Assembly: GCA_003184365.1 (NCBI GenBank)
Contig: NKYR01000010.1
Span: 248,001-312,000 of the forward strand
Direction of reading: 5' to 3'
Source: Evernia prunastri
Taxonomy: Eukaryota; Ascomycota; Lecanoromycetes; Lecanorales; Parmeliaceae
DNA length: 64,000 bases
Shown: piece after piece, positions 46,276-57,067 of the stretch
Layout: each line of letters opens with the position of its first letter
Numbering within the stretch: the first letter of the stretch is position 1
Position numbers and translations under genes: made by a program
The notes under the pieces: model-generated
Databases searched by the model: none
The model's input: the letters and a program-made list of their open reading frames with translations, nothing else
Told to the model about the DNA's origin: nothing

Positions 46276-49200
46276 ATGGTAGAATCAATACACGGGGAGT
46301 GTGGCTCGGTGGGGGATGAAGATCGTCCCGACTATATGAATGAGCGTGTATTCCAGCGAAATCGTCTGCCACCGCGGGCATACTTTTTACCCGCTGAGCA
46401 CTTGTCCCTGTCTGGGAAATGGAGATTTCACTACGCTTTGAGCCCATTGGAGCCAGAACCAGAGCCAGGAGATGATGGTGCTTGGGCTTTGATTGACGTT
46501 CCGGGTAAGCTGGTTCCATCGAGTGGCAAGGTCTCCTACAATTGTTTACTTGCAAGCGCAAAAGCACACAATTCCTTGTTATTATCACTACTGCCGAGAA
46601 GGATGTCATCCAAAAACAGGTAAAGCAGGGTTGCTAGGTATCTCGTCGTACCTGTCATCTGAGCTCTACCATTTTAAAATGCGGACAAAGAAGCAGAAAG
46701 AGTGTACTGCATCATTTTCTGATAGTTTCCTCAATTTCACGGAGATCTGGTCTGAAAGATTCCAGGTCATTGGCAGCTCCAAGGTTATGGGTACCCACAT
46801 TACACCAATTTCAACTACCCGTTTCCCGCGAACCCACCATTTGTTCCATCCGAGAACCCAATAGGCCTTTACGAGACTGATTTCTCTATCCCGAATTGTT
46901 GGGCAAACGACGTTTTCTACCGTCTTAGATTCGAGGGTGTGGATAGTGCCTACCATCTCTGGGTCAATGGCAAGAAGATTGGATATAGTCAAGGTAGTCG
47001 AAATGCTGCCGAATTTGACGTAAGCAATGCGATAAGAAAGGATGGACTCAATACTCTCCGAGTCAAGGTGTATCGATGGTCAGATGGCAGTTATTTAGAA
47101 GACCAAGACCAATGGGTATGTGTACATCTCGGGGTGATTGTTTCCCAATCCAAGTCGTGGGCCTTTTATGGGAGTTCAAGAAGGGCATGCTCCCAACTTT
47201 GCTCCTTAGACACATCTTGAGAGTCAGTACTATGTCCTGGAATGCGTGCTGACTACACCATTTTCGTTAGTGGCTGTCTGGTCAGTACCTCTTGACACTT
47301 TTCTCGGGCTGTCTGACTCAACCTTCAAGGAATCTTTCGGGATGTTACACTCTTTGCCATTCCAGTCAAGGGTCACATCGAGGATTTTTTCGTTCAAACC
47401 GAGCTGGATAAGCAGTACCAGGATGCCGTCCTGCAGATAAAGCTCTACATTCAGCTCACGTCTGCGGCAGAAATCCTCCTAGAGTTGACTGATGCAAATG
47501 GGCAAAGAGCCTGTCAGCCTGAGATACACGATCTGATTGCAGGCGAAATTGAACACACCTGTCGTATGGATAAATTATCGAATCCACTAAAATGGACGGC
47601 CGAGCACCCGTACTTGTATCACTTGCGTATCACCTTGACCGCGACGGGGCGGACTTTGCAAGTCATTGACCAAGCAATCGGCTTCAGGTCCGTTGAGTTG
47701 AAGGATGGATTGATTCAAGTCAATGGTCGTCCGATCCATCTTCGAGGCGTCAATCGCCACGACCACCACCCTCGATATGGGCGCGCTGTCCCAATTGATT
47801 TCATTAAGCGGGACCTGGTATTGATGAAACGGCACAATATCAACGCCCTTCGCTGTTCACACTACCCAAATCACCCAGCACTCGTATCATTTGCCAATGA
47901 GATCGGACTTTACGTAATGGATGAAGCGGATCTTGAATGCCATGGCATGGGGGTTGATCTCGAGCACCTCCCATCAGACGATCCTGCTTGGAAGAGAGCC
48001 TATCTGGATCGTATGCAGCAGCTCGTCCACCGAGATAAGAATAACGCTAGCGTCATCATGTGGAGCCTCGGTAACGAGTCGTTCTTCGGCCAGAACCATG
48101 TGGCTATGTACGAGTGGGCGAAACAGTACGATCCTACGAGACTAGTGCATTACGAAGGTGATCATGAATATAGAGCCTCTGATATCTGTAGTTCGATGTA
48201 TAACTCAATCTCGGATCTTGTCAACTTAGCCACTCGCGATGGAGACAAATACGACAAGCCGATTATACTCCAGGAGTATGGTCATGCCATGGGCAATGGA
48301 CCGGGAGCATTAAACGAGTACCAAAAAACGTTCTACAGACATCGACGACTACAAGGAGGGTTTATTTGGGAATGGGCTAACCATGGACTCGTGAAAAAGC
48401 TTGATGATGGTAGTGGCGGATCTTTCTACGCCTATGGTGGTGACTTTGGAGATGAGCCGAACGATGGCAACTTCGTTATGGATGGGCTGTGCACTTCGAA
48501 GCATATGCCTGGACCCGGTCTGATTGAGTTGAAGAAGGTCTATCAGCCCGTCACCTTTCACAGAGAAGGAAATATTGTCCTTGTGAAAAACCGACATGAC
48601 TTCGTGTCGTTGGAGAACCTGCTTTACGCATACGAAATAATCTGTTTCTCAGGGGAACACAAACGCAGTATCAGGTCGTTTACAGGACAGATTCCGGGAG
48701 ATGGAAGCGGCCCTGGCTCCACATTCCCAATTGACTTTTCCGGCGAAAGTGGGTTCATGCAGTGTGATACCAGCCAACTGGAGACTTGGCTTAGGGTCAA
48801 ACTTTTGACCCGACAGGAAACACCATGGGCTGGCATCAATCACGAGATTGCATGGGCTGATTTCCGTCTTGATGGAGACGAGGGCGAGATAAGCTCACAA
48901 TCAGCCCTTGCGAAGGACTCTCAGCCTGCGAAGCATGAAGAATCCGGCCGTCTTCTGCGAATCTCTGGTCCCAGTTTTGTCATGTCGTTCGATACTATTC
49001 TGGCCAAGATCACTGGATGGTGCTACAAAGGGGTAAATTTGATCTTCGAAGGTGCTGGTCCCCAATTGACTTTTTGGCGTGGACCCACGGACAATGATAA
49101 GCCGTTCGCTGCCAAAGTCTGGCGAGACCATGGCTTGCATATGATGACGCAGCAAGTTCGCTCAGTCAAACACCAGCACAGTGAAGATACAGGCTCTTCT

Positions 49201-49938
49201 GGAATCATCGTAGAGAGTTGGATTGCGCCGCCTGTGGTCGCATGGGGCTTTGAAACGACTACGACATACACGGTGCTTAGCGAGGGCCGCTTGGCGATCC
49301 ATGTTCACGCAGTTCCCAAAGGCACAAACCAGCCCAATATCTTGCCTCGAGTAGGGTTAGAGATGATGCTGCCCGGCGATCGTATCGTTGCTCAGTGGTT
49401 TGGCTTGGGCCCAGGCCAAAGCTACAGAGACATGCAAGAGGCGGGAAAGATTGGCATATGGAAACGGTGTGTAGATGACATGATGTTCAACTATGAAATG
49501 CCGCAGGAGAACGGTAACAGAACGGAGACTAGATGGGTAAAAGTCACGAACGAGAACAGCATTGGGATCAAGGCGACTTTGCAACGGGTACGAGCGGAGG
49601 AGAAACCTACAGCCGGGGAGACAAAAGCCCTCGACAGCGGTGGGGCGGAACAACCCCCATCACCACTTGATGGTTGGGAGATCGTCCACCGACCCAACGA
49701 ACAGCCGGTTGAGAAGCGGACCGGGTTTGACTTTGCCGTTTCAAAATACAGCGCAGCAGACCTGGACCAGGCCCAGCATCCGCACGAGTTGAAGGGAAGT
49801 GAAGGCGTTGTTTTTCGTATAGATGATGAACATCATGGCTTGGGAAGTGCAAGTTGTGGGCCCGATACCCTGGAAAAATACCAGTTGTTTACAAGGACAT
49901 TTGACTTCACTGTCACTTTGGAGGCGACTGGAATGTAA
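46276..49938 (+). CDS. Beta-galactosidase, glycoside hydrolase family 2 (LacZ/LAC4 type), 1065 aa
   Basis: Exons 46276-46504, 46766-47115, 47271-47280 and 47330-49938; the introns are 261, 155 and 49 nt. Exon 3 is 10 nt and rebuilds DQWWLSGIFRDV with its neighbours. The N-terminal sugar-binding domain contains GHWQLQGYGYPHYTNFNYPF, then the GH2 sandwich, then the TIM barrel with LRGVNRHDHHP, SHYPNHP, acid/base Glu446 in WSLGNES and nucleophile Glu512 in ILQEYGHAMGNG. The C-terminal small-chain domain has FWRGPTDNDK and GPGQSYRDMQEAGKIGIW. No signal peptide is seen, so it is probably intracellular like Kluyveromyces LAC4. It hydrolyses terminal beta-galactosides such as lactose. Start chosen at the first ATG in frame. 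Confidence 0.96.
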
Positions 49939-50221
49939 GACTGCAAATCTACAGGGTTCGAACCCCAAGCATTGTGCAGTAACGGATTGTTCTCGAAGCT
50001 TGTCAAACAGCATTCTTTCCAATGACTTGAATCTTTGTCGACAACTAGAAGCGAATTGAACAATCTCTGGATGAGTGCCTCGATTAGTAGGCGAACTAAG
50101 ACTTGGCATCTGAGACTGATGGGTATATCTACCCAGCCTAATGACATGCTTTGAGATCCTTCCCAACATCCAAGCTAAACGCTGATCGAAGTGGTGGTAT
50201 CAATCCGTCGGTCGAGCCAGG

Positions 50222-50743
50222 TCACAGTCCCTTGCTCAACGTGCTCCCAATGCTCTCCCCTACGCCCCCCTTCCCTACCAATCCACCAACTCCACTCCCC
50301 ACTCCATCTTGTACGGCGTCAAGGTCTTCGTCCCCAGTCTTTTGACCAGTGAGCGCTGCTGTGACAATAAAGAGGATCAGCAAATGCTCGCCGAGCGAGA
50401 CGTTTTCCCTGAAGTATACGGAAACATACTTTTTAGGCCATAGGATGCCCTGTTCTCTCCAGATTTGTCCAAGAGTATGTCTACGTTACAACGTCAGCGT
50501 TGCCCCTTCCACGGGAAGACTTGAGTCGCAAGGCGGGTGCCGGGAGCAAGAAATTGCCAATTTGCTCGCAAAGCATATATGTCTTCCGACTCGAATTCAG
50601 TGCCAGATACGAAGGATTAGCTCGGAAATGTACGTGCCTTGAAGTGTGTGTTGATATTTGTCTAGATAGCCGGCAACCCAGGCCATTGTGACAACGAGGG
50701 AGAAGATGGTAAAGCCAAGGATCAGGAGGAGTTCGTTGCCCAT
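50222..50743 (-). CDS. Small hypothetical membrane protein, about 122 aa
   Basis: Exons 50743-50634 and 50480-50222 joined across a 153-nt intron (GTACAT donor, GCTGAC branch point, GTAG acceptor). The start is MGNELLLILGF, and residues 3-26 form a strong transmembrane helix (LLLILGFTIFSLVVTMAWVAG). After the junction the protein runs GQIWREQGILWPKKYVSVYF, then a second, weaker hydrophobic stretch (LGEHLLILFIVTAALTG). A Gly-rich tail (GVGSGVGGLVGKGGVGESIG) ends the chain. The Gly-rich end with alternating Val/Gly suggests a flexible or membrane-associated tail. Family not recognised; the 5' splice site is the weakest part of the model. Confidence 0.62.
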
Positions 50744-51322
50744 GATTCTCGAATGCTGTACCTCAATGTTTGCGAGGGGAAGAGTGGTGTCAGGGACAGA
50801 TATGACAGATGACAGATGAGCACGAGGCCGAAATCTTGGCATTTGCCCCGCCAAGACCAAGACCCAGCTGGAAGACATGGGCGTGGTGGGGCAGCCCCGG
50901 CAGGCAGGGATCATCACGCGAGACAAAGCTCGACAAGGCTGTGTATCTATCTCGAGATCGAACCGCCTTCAGCTCTGAGTCCCAACGCAATTCCTGCCTC
51001 TCGATATATCTGACTCACACAAAGGAATGTCCAAGCCCAGACGTTTACTCCAAGGTTATTTAAAGACTATCTAAGCTCAACCGTCCTTCCCAGCTCCTTG
51101 TTCCTGCCAACTTGTGACAAACCGTCGTCAATTGTTTCACTGTCGTGTATATCTTGACTTGGTTGCGCTCTGGGCAATTAATTTTCCTCCATGATATGTT
51201 GTCTTGACTTTCTGAACACGCAAGTGCCTGGGTTCCCAAGCCAACACCGGAGCGCAGCACGAGTAGGGACGTAAAGGCAGGCGCGACCTAGATTGAATTG
51301 AAGGCCACGGCCGGACTTCAAG
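50744..51322. other. Intergenic region between divergent genes
   Basis: 579 bp holding the promoters of the small membrane protein and the CaM kinase. A repeated CAGATGA/GACAGATGA motif lies at about 50803-50819. ORFs here are short and overlapping. Confidence 0.5.
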
Positions 51323-52981
51323 ATGAGTTGTAAGTATGCCTGCCAGGTGTCCAATTTGCGCGCCTTTATTCATCCTTTTTATTTCCTTTCTGCCTCCAAC
51401 CCTCGCTGCTCAGGAAATTCATCCACATGGGGATCCCAAAGGAGAAGCGTTCTGACTTTGAACCTCCTTACTCTAAGAGGTCTCGAGACGGTGTGCATAC
51501 CGTACTTTGTGATTTTGATGCGAGAATCCTTGTTGCTTCTGACGATGAATCTGGTATTCACGAAGTATGCTGACTCACAACTTTTCCTCAGTCTCAAACA
51601 TGATGAACAAGCTGTCAGGACAGCCAGACAGCTACGATAAAAAGTCCGTGGTCCTTCTGGCGTTTACTTGCAGAGCGTACTCACGCATCATTCAGGTCTC
51701 AGTATCGATTCGGCAGGACCTTGGGTGCTGGAACATACGGCATCGTCAGAGAGGCAGAATGCGGCGGAGAAAGATATGCCATTAAAATCATTCTGAAGAA
51801 GAACGTTAAAGGCAACGAGAAAATGGTGTACGATGAGATGGTCCTGCTGCAAAGAATGAAGCATCCCAACATCGTTCGCTTCCACGACTGGTTCGAGTCG
51901 AAGGTATTGGAGTTTGATTTGTCTATCGGAATACGACAGTACTGATAGTTGATGATGTATAGGACAAATATTACATAGTCACCCAGCTGGCGACCGGGGG
52001 AGAACTCTTTGATCGGATCTGCGAATACGGCAAGTTTACAGAGAAAGATGCCTCCCAAACGATCAAGCAAGTCCTCGAAGCAGTCGACTACCTTCATTAC
52101 AACAATGTGGTTCACCGAGGTCAGAGAATCTGCGCAACTCTTGTACCCGTCCTACTGACTTTTGCGCAGACTTAAAACCCGAGAACCTTCTCTACCTGAC
52201 CAGAGACGCTAGTTCCTCCCTCGTTCTTGCGGACTTTGGCATCGCCAAAATGCTCGACTCTAAAGACGCTATGCTGAACACCATGGCCGGCTCTTTCGGT
52301 TATGCCGCCCCCGAAATCATGATGAAGCAAGGCCACGGCAAGCCCGTCGATATGTGGTCCTTAGGAGTCATCACATACACTCTCCTATGTGGCTACTCGC
52401 CCTTTCGTAGCGAGAATGTCGCAGATCTAATCGAAGAATGCAAAAGCGGGCGCATCGTCTTCCACGGCAGGTATTGGAAAGACGTCAGCTCCGACGCCAA
52501 AGACTTCATCGTCAGCTTGCTACAGCCAGATCCCAGCAAGCGACTCACGAGCGAAGAAGCACTCCAAGACGTCTGGCTGACCGGCAAGACGGCCACCGAC
52601 TTCGATTTGCTGCCTGAATTCCGCGCCATCATGGCGAAGGCTCGTCTCAAGCGCGGCATCAACGTCATCAAACTCGCCAACCGTATCGAGGCGCTCAAGA
52701 TGCAAGACCCGGAAGACGAAGACGGCACGCTGAGCCAGCCCGACATACCGGCCGACTCGAAGGAAATGGCCGGGCAGAAGCTGGCCAAGAAAGGCACAAC
52801 CAGCACTGCCCTACCGACGAGCAATACGGGGAAGAAGAAGACGCTGAGCGATGTGGCCAAGGGGGCTATTTTCCGCGAGGTCGTGTTCGCCAAGGTGAGG
52901 GAGGAGAAGGAGAAGGTGGAGAGGGAAAAGGAGGCAAAGGCAGCGGAGGAGAAGGCGAAAAGGGGGAATGCCCCCAAATGA
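51323..52981 (+). CDS. cmkA: Calcium/calmodulin-dependent protein kinase (CMKA/CMK1 type), 411 aa
   Basis: Exons 51323-51329, 51592-51643, 51696-51903, 51963-52119 and 52170-52981. The first coding exon is only 7 nt (ATG AGT T) before a 262-nt intron; the others are 52, 59 and 50 nt. The second donor was set at GTCCGT because it gives a 52-nt intron and restores KKSQYRFGRTLGAGTYG. The kinase domain has the P-loop GAGTYG, AIKIILKKN, HRDLKPEN, the activation segment from DFGIAKML to AGSFGYAAPE, and WSLGVITYTLLCGYSPF. Just past the domain, RLKRGINVIKLANRIEALK is a basic amphipathic helix typical of an autoinhibitory/calmodulin-binding segment. The Lys/Glu-rich tail is a charged coiled coil. Aspergillus CMKA is needed for normal cell-cycle progression. 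Confidence 0.96.
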
Positions 52982-53489
52982 ACTGACCTGATTGCCCGTT
53001 GATTCGTCCAGAGCTGGCTACTTGCTTTTTTTTCCACTATTGTATGCCAGGGTTTTCTCCGCCTGTCCGTTACTGGCATTTCCTTGCTCAATTCTCGATA
53101 CCAATTCAGTATTGGCGTTCTTCGGTGGTTCATGCACAGCTCGATTAGACAACGCAGAGCGTCTTTACACGAGTTGTGGATGAACGAAAACGGCACCAAT
53201 CCCTAAGCCTTTGAATAACATACCTAGATCAAAACTTCTCCCCGCCGTTACGCGAAATCGCAAAAAATTGATTCAAGTAAAACGTGCTCGGCACTGTCTA
53301 GGTCAAACTTTTCTTGGTGTGGTTCTCTACAAATAATGTACAGACTCCCGGAGAATATAATGTCAAGACCGATCCCCAGCTGGTTGACCTGCGCTAGAAC
53401 TGTTGCATTTGCACGCTCACCACTGCAGCTACAGCTCCACGCTTCTTCCTTCCATCAGTCCAAAGTTCACATCACCTGTCTGCAAAGAT
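52982..53489. other. Intergenic region between convergent CaM kinase and calnexin
   Basis: 508 bp of shared 3' sequence with no gene. Confidence 0.5.
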
Positions 53490-55470
53490 TTACTCCGCAG
53501 GCCCGGATGATCTTGTGGTTCTCTTGTTAAGCTCGGCTTGGGCTTTCTCTGTGCCGGTGCTAGCTGCGTCGACGACTTGGTCCTTGGTGTCAATAGCGCT
53601 TTGCTTCACTTTCTCTGCTGCCTTCTGAACTTTAGGCGGTGGTGCCGCGGAGACACCCACAATACCAACGATCAGTGCAATGATTGTGACAGCCAAAGCA
53701 CCGATGCCACCAGCGACTTCAGGAAGAGCCTTGACTGCTTCCACGGGATCGTTCTTGGCAATGGCCCAGAACAGGTCGACCTTCTCACGGACGTAGTGAA
53801 TCGGGTCGTCCAAGAACTTGAGATCCATCGGAGACTTTGGCGATTCCTTTGCTGGTGGTGGCTTGGTTGCTTCCTCTTCTGCGATTTCGACGGCGTGCTT
53901 GATGTCGTAGGTTTCCGCCTTGAGCTTCTCGGCGTCCTCGACGGAATGTCCGATGTAGATGTTGTCGAAAAGGATGTCGCTCTGCATTGTCCAAATTTCG
54001 AACCCGATCTGAAAACATTAGTGGCTGTTGCTAGAGTGTATGGGCAAGAAAATACTTACAGCACCCATCGGCTCGAAGTTGGCAGGCGTCTTGTCCTCAA
54101 AATAATCCGGGTTGGGGATCTTGGCTGGTGCCCAGACGCCCTTGTATGCTGGGTTATCAATATACTCGGGAGTCCATTTGCCCTTGTAGGCAGGGTTTTT
54201 CTTGGTCGGTGGCTCCCATTTACCGCAGCCGGAGACTTCCTCACATTTGGGGTTTGGTACCATTGGTGGGATCCAGTCGCCATCTTCCTCGTCGTCCCAG
54301 TCTTCTGGCTTCTCGGCCTCTGGGTCTGGGACCATGTTAGGCTCATCCTCGAGCCAGTCGTCAGGCTTGGTGGCTTCCTCGTCGATGATCTCAAATGGAG
54401 CGTCCTCATCCCAATCTTCAGGCTTCGTAGCTTCTGGATCGGGAATTCTAGCCTCGTCGACCCAATCCTCAGGCTTGGTGTCCTTGGGATCATCAATCTC
54501 TTTTTCTGGGTTTACAGATGGCGTGAAGTCCTCGAGAAGGCTACCCTTTTTGCTCGATTCGCCGTTGATCTTGATTTCGAACTCGTTGTTTTCGTGGACG
54601 ATAAGCGTGTAGAGGTTGGTGGTACCCTTCGTAACCTTGGCTGGTGGGGCGCTCTTGAGATGTTTCTCTTCATATTCTCCGGTCTTCGGGTTCTTGTGCT
54701 TGAAGATAAAGTGGACCTGGACTATGAATTAGCGGGTTAAGTAAAAACAGAGCGGGTATTGATTACCTTGTTAGTAGCACCGCACTTGTCGGGGCCAAAC
54801 ATAATGACATAAGGAGAAGCGTTGGAAAATTCCTCCGCGTGTAAAGCCTTGTTATCCTGGAGAAGTTTCATGTAGGCGCCCCCACATTCAAGACCATCTA
54901 TATATGCTGTTAACTCGCAGGCCGCGAACTACGATCCACGCCAGTTGATACTTACTTTGTAGCTTGACCTCATACTGAACAACTAGGGTGTTCTTCTTGT
55001 TGTCGATCTTCTTGGGAAATTTGGCGGATATGGCATGATGAGCTGCTGGGTTCTTTACAACCAAACCCTTGTCTTGCTCAATACCCTTCAAGACGTGGGG
55101 CTCCTCAACGGCCCACTCGCCGACGTATGCCCACTCTTCGGTGGTTTTGGAATCTTCTTTCTTTGCATGGGAGGGTTTCCACCGCGAGTCCCAATCATCT
55201 GTGAACTGTTCGAAGAAGTCGGCTTTGATATTGGAAGGCTATCAAATATTAGCACGTGCTCTTATATTAAGTGATCAAGCCAGTCGCATTAGCTTCGGCT
55301 CGGGGTGGCCTTACAGTGAAGGTCGGCTTCTCGATAGCTGAGGTAGTGCTCGTCTCCTCTACCGAGAGAGACGAGGGCTCAACAGCATCATCAGCGTCGT
55401 CCGCTCGGACCTGGCCGAGGAGAGCAGCCGAAGAATAAAGAACTGTAGCGAGGACAGCGTTCACACGCAT
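53490..55470 (-). CDS. Calnexin, ER lectin chaperone
   Basis: Exons 55470-55315, 55238-54956, 54897-54767, 54716-54060 and 54008-53490 (introns 76, 58, 50 and 51 nt) give 581 aa. Residues 1-23 are a signal peptide ending VRADD. The globular lectin domain includes KKIDNKKNTLVVQYEVKLQ, NGLECGGAYMKLL and YVIMFGPDKCG. The P-domain has four KPEDW-type motif 1 repeats followed by motif 2 repeats (GKWEPPTKKNPAYKGKW and NPAYKGVWAPAKIPNP). Next is IWTMQSDILFDNIYIGHSVE. A transmembrane helix (GALAVTIIALIVGIVGVS) and a cytosolic Lys/Ala-rich tail close the protein. Known role: binding monoglucosylated N-glycoproteins in the ER quality-control cycle. Confidence 0.97.
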
Positions 55471-55832
55471 CTTGTCAAGCTGCTACCAGAAGCAGGCTGA
55501 CTTTTGGATACAGTATAAGAATACAAATAGCAGAAGAGTTGATGGTCCTAGAGGTGGATGAAAAAGAAAGGGTGAATTGGGGAACAAGTTACTTTCAATA
55601 CGCGGATATCAGAAAAGGACAACATGGCCCTTTCAAAGGAAGCTCCACAGATTTTCTGAAGATTTACCCGCGGGCCGCGGCTGCCTTAACCGCTTTTGGA
55701 AGGTGCAGTGGCGTAAGAAAGTTACAACTGTCCTTTACAACATTGTTTCAAATTGCGGCTACATACTCGTATATTTCGCTTTGTGATCCTGGTCGCGCAC
55801 TTTTCTGTAACCAGGTGGCACGAAGCTCCGGA
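55471..55832. other. Intergenic region upstream of calnexin
   Basis: 362 bp between calnexin's start and the F-box gene's stop, both on the minus strand. It should contain the calnexin promoter. No unfolded-protein-response element is confidently recognised. Confidence 0.45.
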
Positions 55833-56597
55833 CTAATTCGATGAAACAGATCCTCGAAGTCTCAAAAGCTTCATGCGCTGCTTCTCAATATCAGAAAGCA
55901 AGAAGTGTTCGAGGCAGTGTGGAACACCCTCTGGCTCGTCGAGGAATTCCAAGCACTTGCGGCAGACAATTTTGTAATGATCACTTTGATCGTCCACTTT
56001 GACGCTGTTGCCGCCTCCAAATTTCTGATGCCTTATCCCACATTCCATACAGAACCGCTTATGACCGAGTTTGTGGCCTAAAGCCTTCTTCCCCTGTTTG
56101 GCCTGCATGTGAAACTTTTCTTTGGGCAGGAGACATTGACAAAGAGTGCATGGAAGGCGGTCATCGACCCTGAGGAAACAATAAAGGCGGTCAGCGGCCT
56201 TGAACTGCTTGTTTCTGAGAAGCGTGGTGCCCCAGGTATGCAGATCGGCAGGGATGGTTATTGAGCGGAGATATCTGTTGACTTCTCGGAGAGCTAGAAG
56301 GCCTGGTTCGACACTGTGTGCAAGATCTAGGATGATCTGAAGATGCAATTCGATCGGCAGAGCGAGGAAAGAGGACACAATTTTTGATCTTGAGCGCACG
56401 AGTGTCTTGTCTTTTGAGGGGTCTGCCATCTGGTTGTTGCGCAGGTTGATAATTTTCGTGCCAGCCCCAGAGGCCCCTAGCATTTGCTTGTCCGGTGGTG
56501 GCATGGCCTCCGCCGCCTTTGCGTTCGTGGTTATCGTGCCCTTATCGGTCGCTCTCTTTTTTTCTTCGGCCAACTTCAACTTGTCAGGTGCTGACAT
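55833..56597 (-). CDS. F-box domain protein with Cys-rich C-terminal region, 254 aa
   Basis: A single-exon frame. The N-terminal 75 residues are charged and Ala/Lys-rich. The F-box is FLALPIELHLQIILDLAHSV, followed by LLALREVNRYLRSITIP (about residues 78-118). The C-terminal half has three Cys pairs (CTLCQCLLPKEKF, FCMECGIRHQKF and CRKCLEF) plus a later Cys/His in HCLEHF, which may form a treble-clef-like zinc site. This arrangement is common in expanded fungal F-box families. F-box proteins recruit substrates to SCF (Skp1-Cullin1) ubiquitin ligases. Substrate unknown. Confidence 0.85.
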   Translation of the reverse strand: MSAPDKLKLAEEKKRATDKGTITTNAKAAEAMPPPDKQMLGASGAGTKIINLRNNQMADPSKDKTLVRSRSKIVSSFLALPIELHLQIILDLAHSVEPGLLALREVNRYLRSITIPADLHTWGTTLLRNKQFKAADRLYCFLRVDDRLPCTLCQCLLPKEKFHMQAKQGKKALGHKLGHKRFCMECGIRHQKFGGGNSVKVDDQSDHYKIVCRKCLEFLDEPEGVPHCLEHFLLSDIEKQRMKLLRLRGSVSSN

Positions 56598-57067
56598 ACT
56601 GATGCTTCTGATGCTTCTGTGAAGACCGACTCGTCTTCTTCTCGTATCTATCCTTCAATTTTGTACAAGGGTAGAAGCGGCAAAAGATGATAGAGTCGCA
56701 ATTTTAGAACCTCTAGACCTTGTAGCAGCAATGGGAAGACTCCTTAGCAGATCGTTGGAAAGCTTGGATAGAGGATATTACAAATCTACTATGTGTCGAA
56801 TGTTGAGCTATGTACTAAACACTGCAGGTGCTTTGACATTTTCGTATTTAGTAATTTGCCTCCGTTTGAGTACATAAGCACTTCAACTATTGTATTGACT
56901 GTGTTGACCAACAATGTGATGTTCGACATGAGTCAGTCACTTTCCGCTCGCTCTTAAGCTCGGGCCCAAGCCTCCGAGCTCGTCGCGTCACTCGCGTTAA
57001 GCGCGCAGGCACGTCCAAGACCAAACAAAGCCTTACTTTCACGAGCAGGCTGTCTGGTCTCTCACTC
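56598..57067. other. Intergenic region between divergent F-box gene and MPH1
   Basis: 470 bp with promoters of both genes. A short GATGCTTCT tandem lies at about 56603-56621, just upstream of the F-box start. No gene. Confidence 0.5.

Noticed and set aside
46505..46765. Possible extra exon inside the 261-nt first intron of the beta-galactosidase
   Set aside because: The flanking exons join directly to VPGHWQLQGYG, the expected family sequence, so no residues are missing.
53538..54740. Plus-strand ORF of 400 codons
   Set aside because: Antisense of the calnexin P-domain and C-terminal exons; length is explained by the repetitive acidic codons on the other strand.
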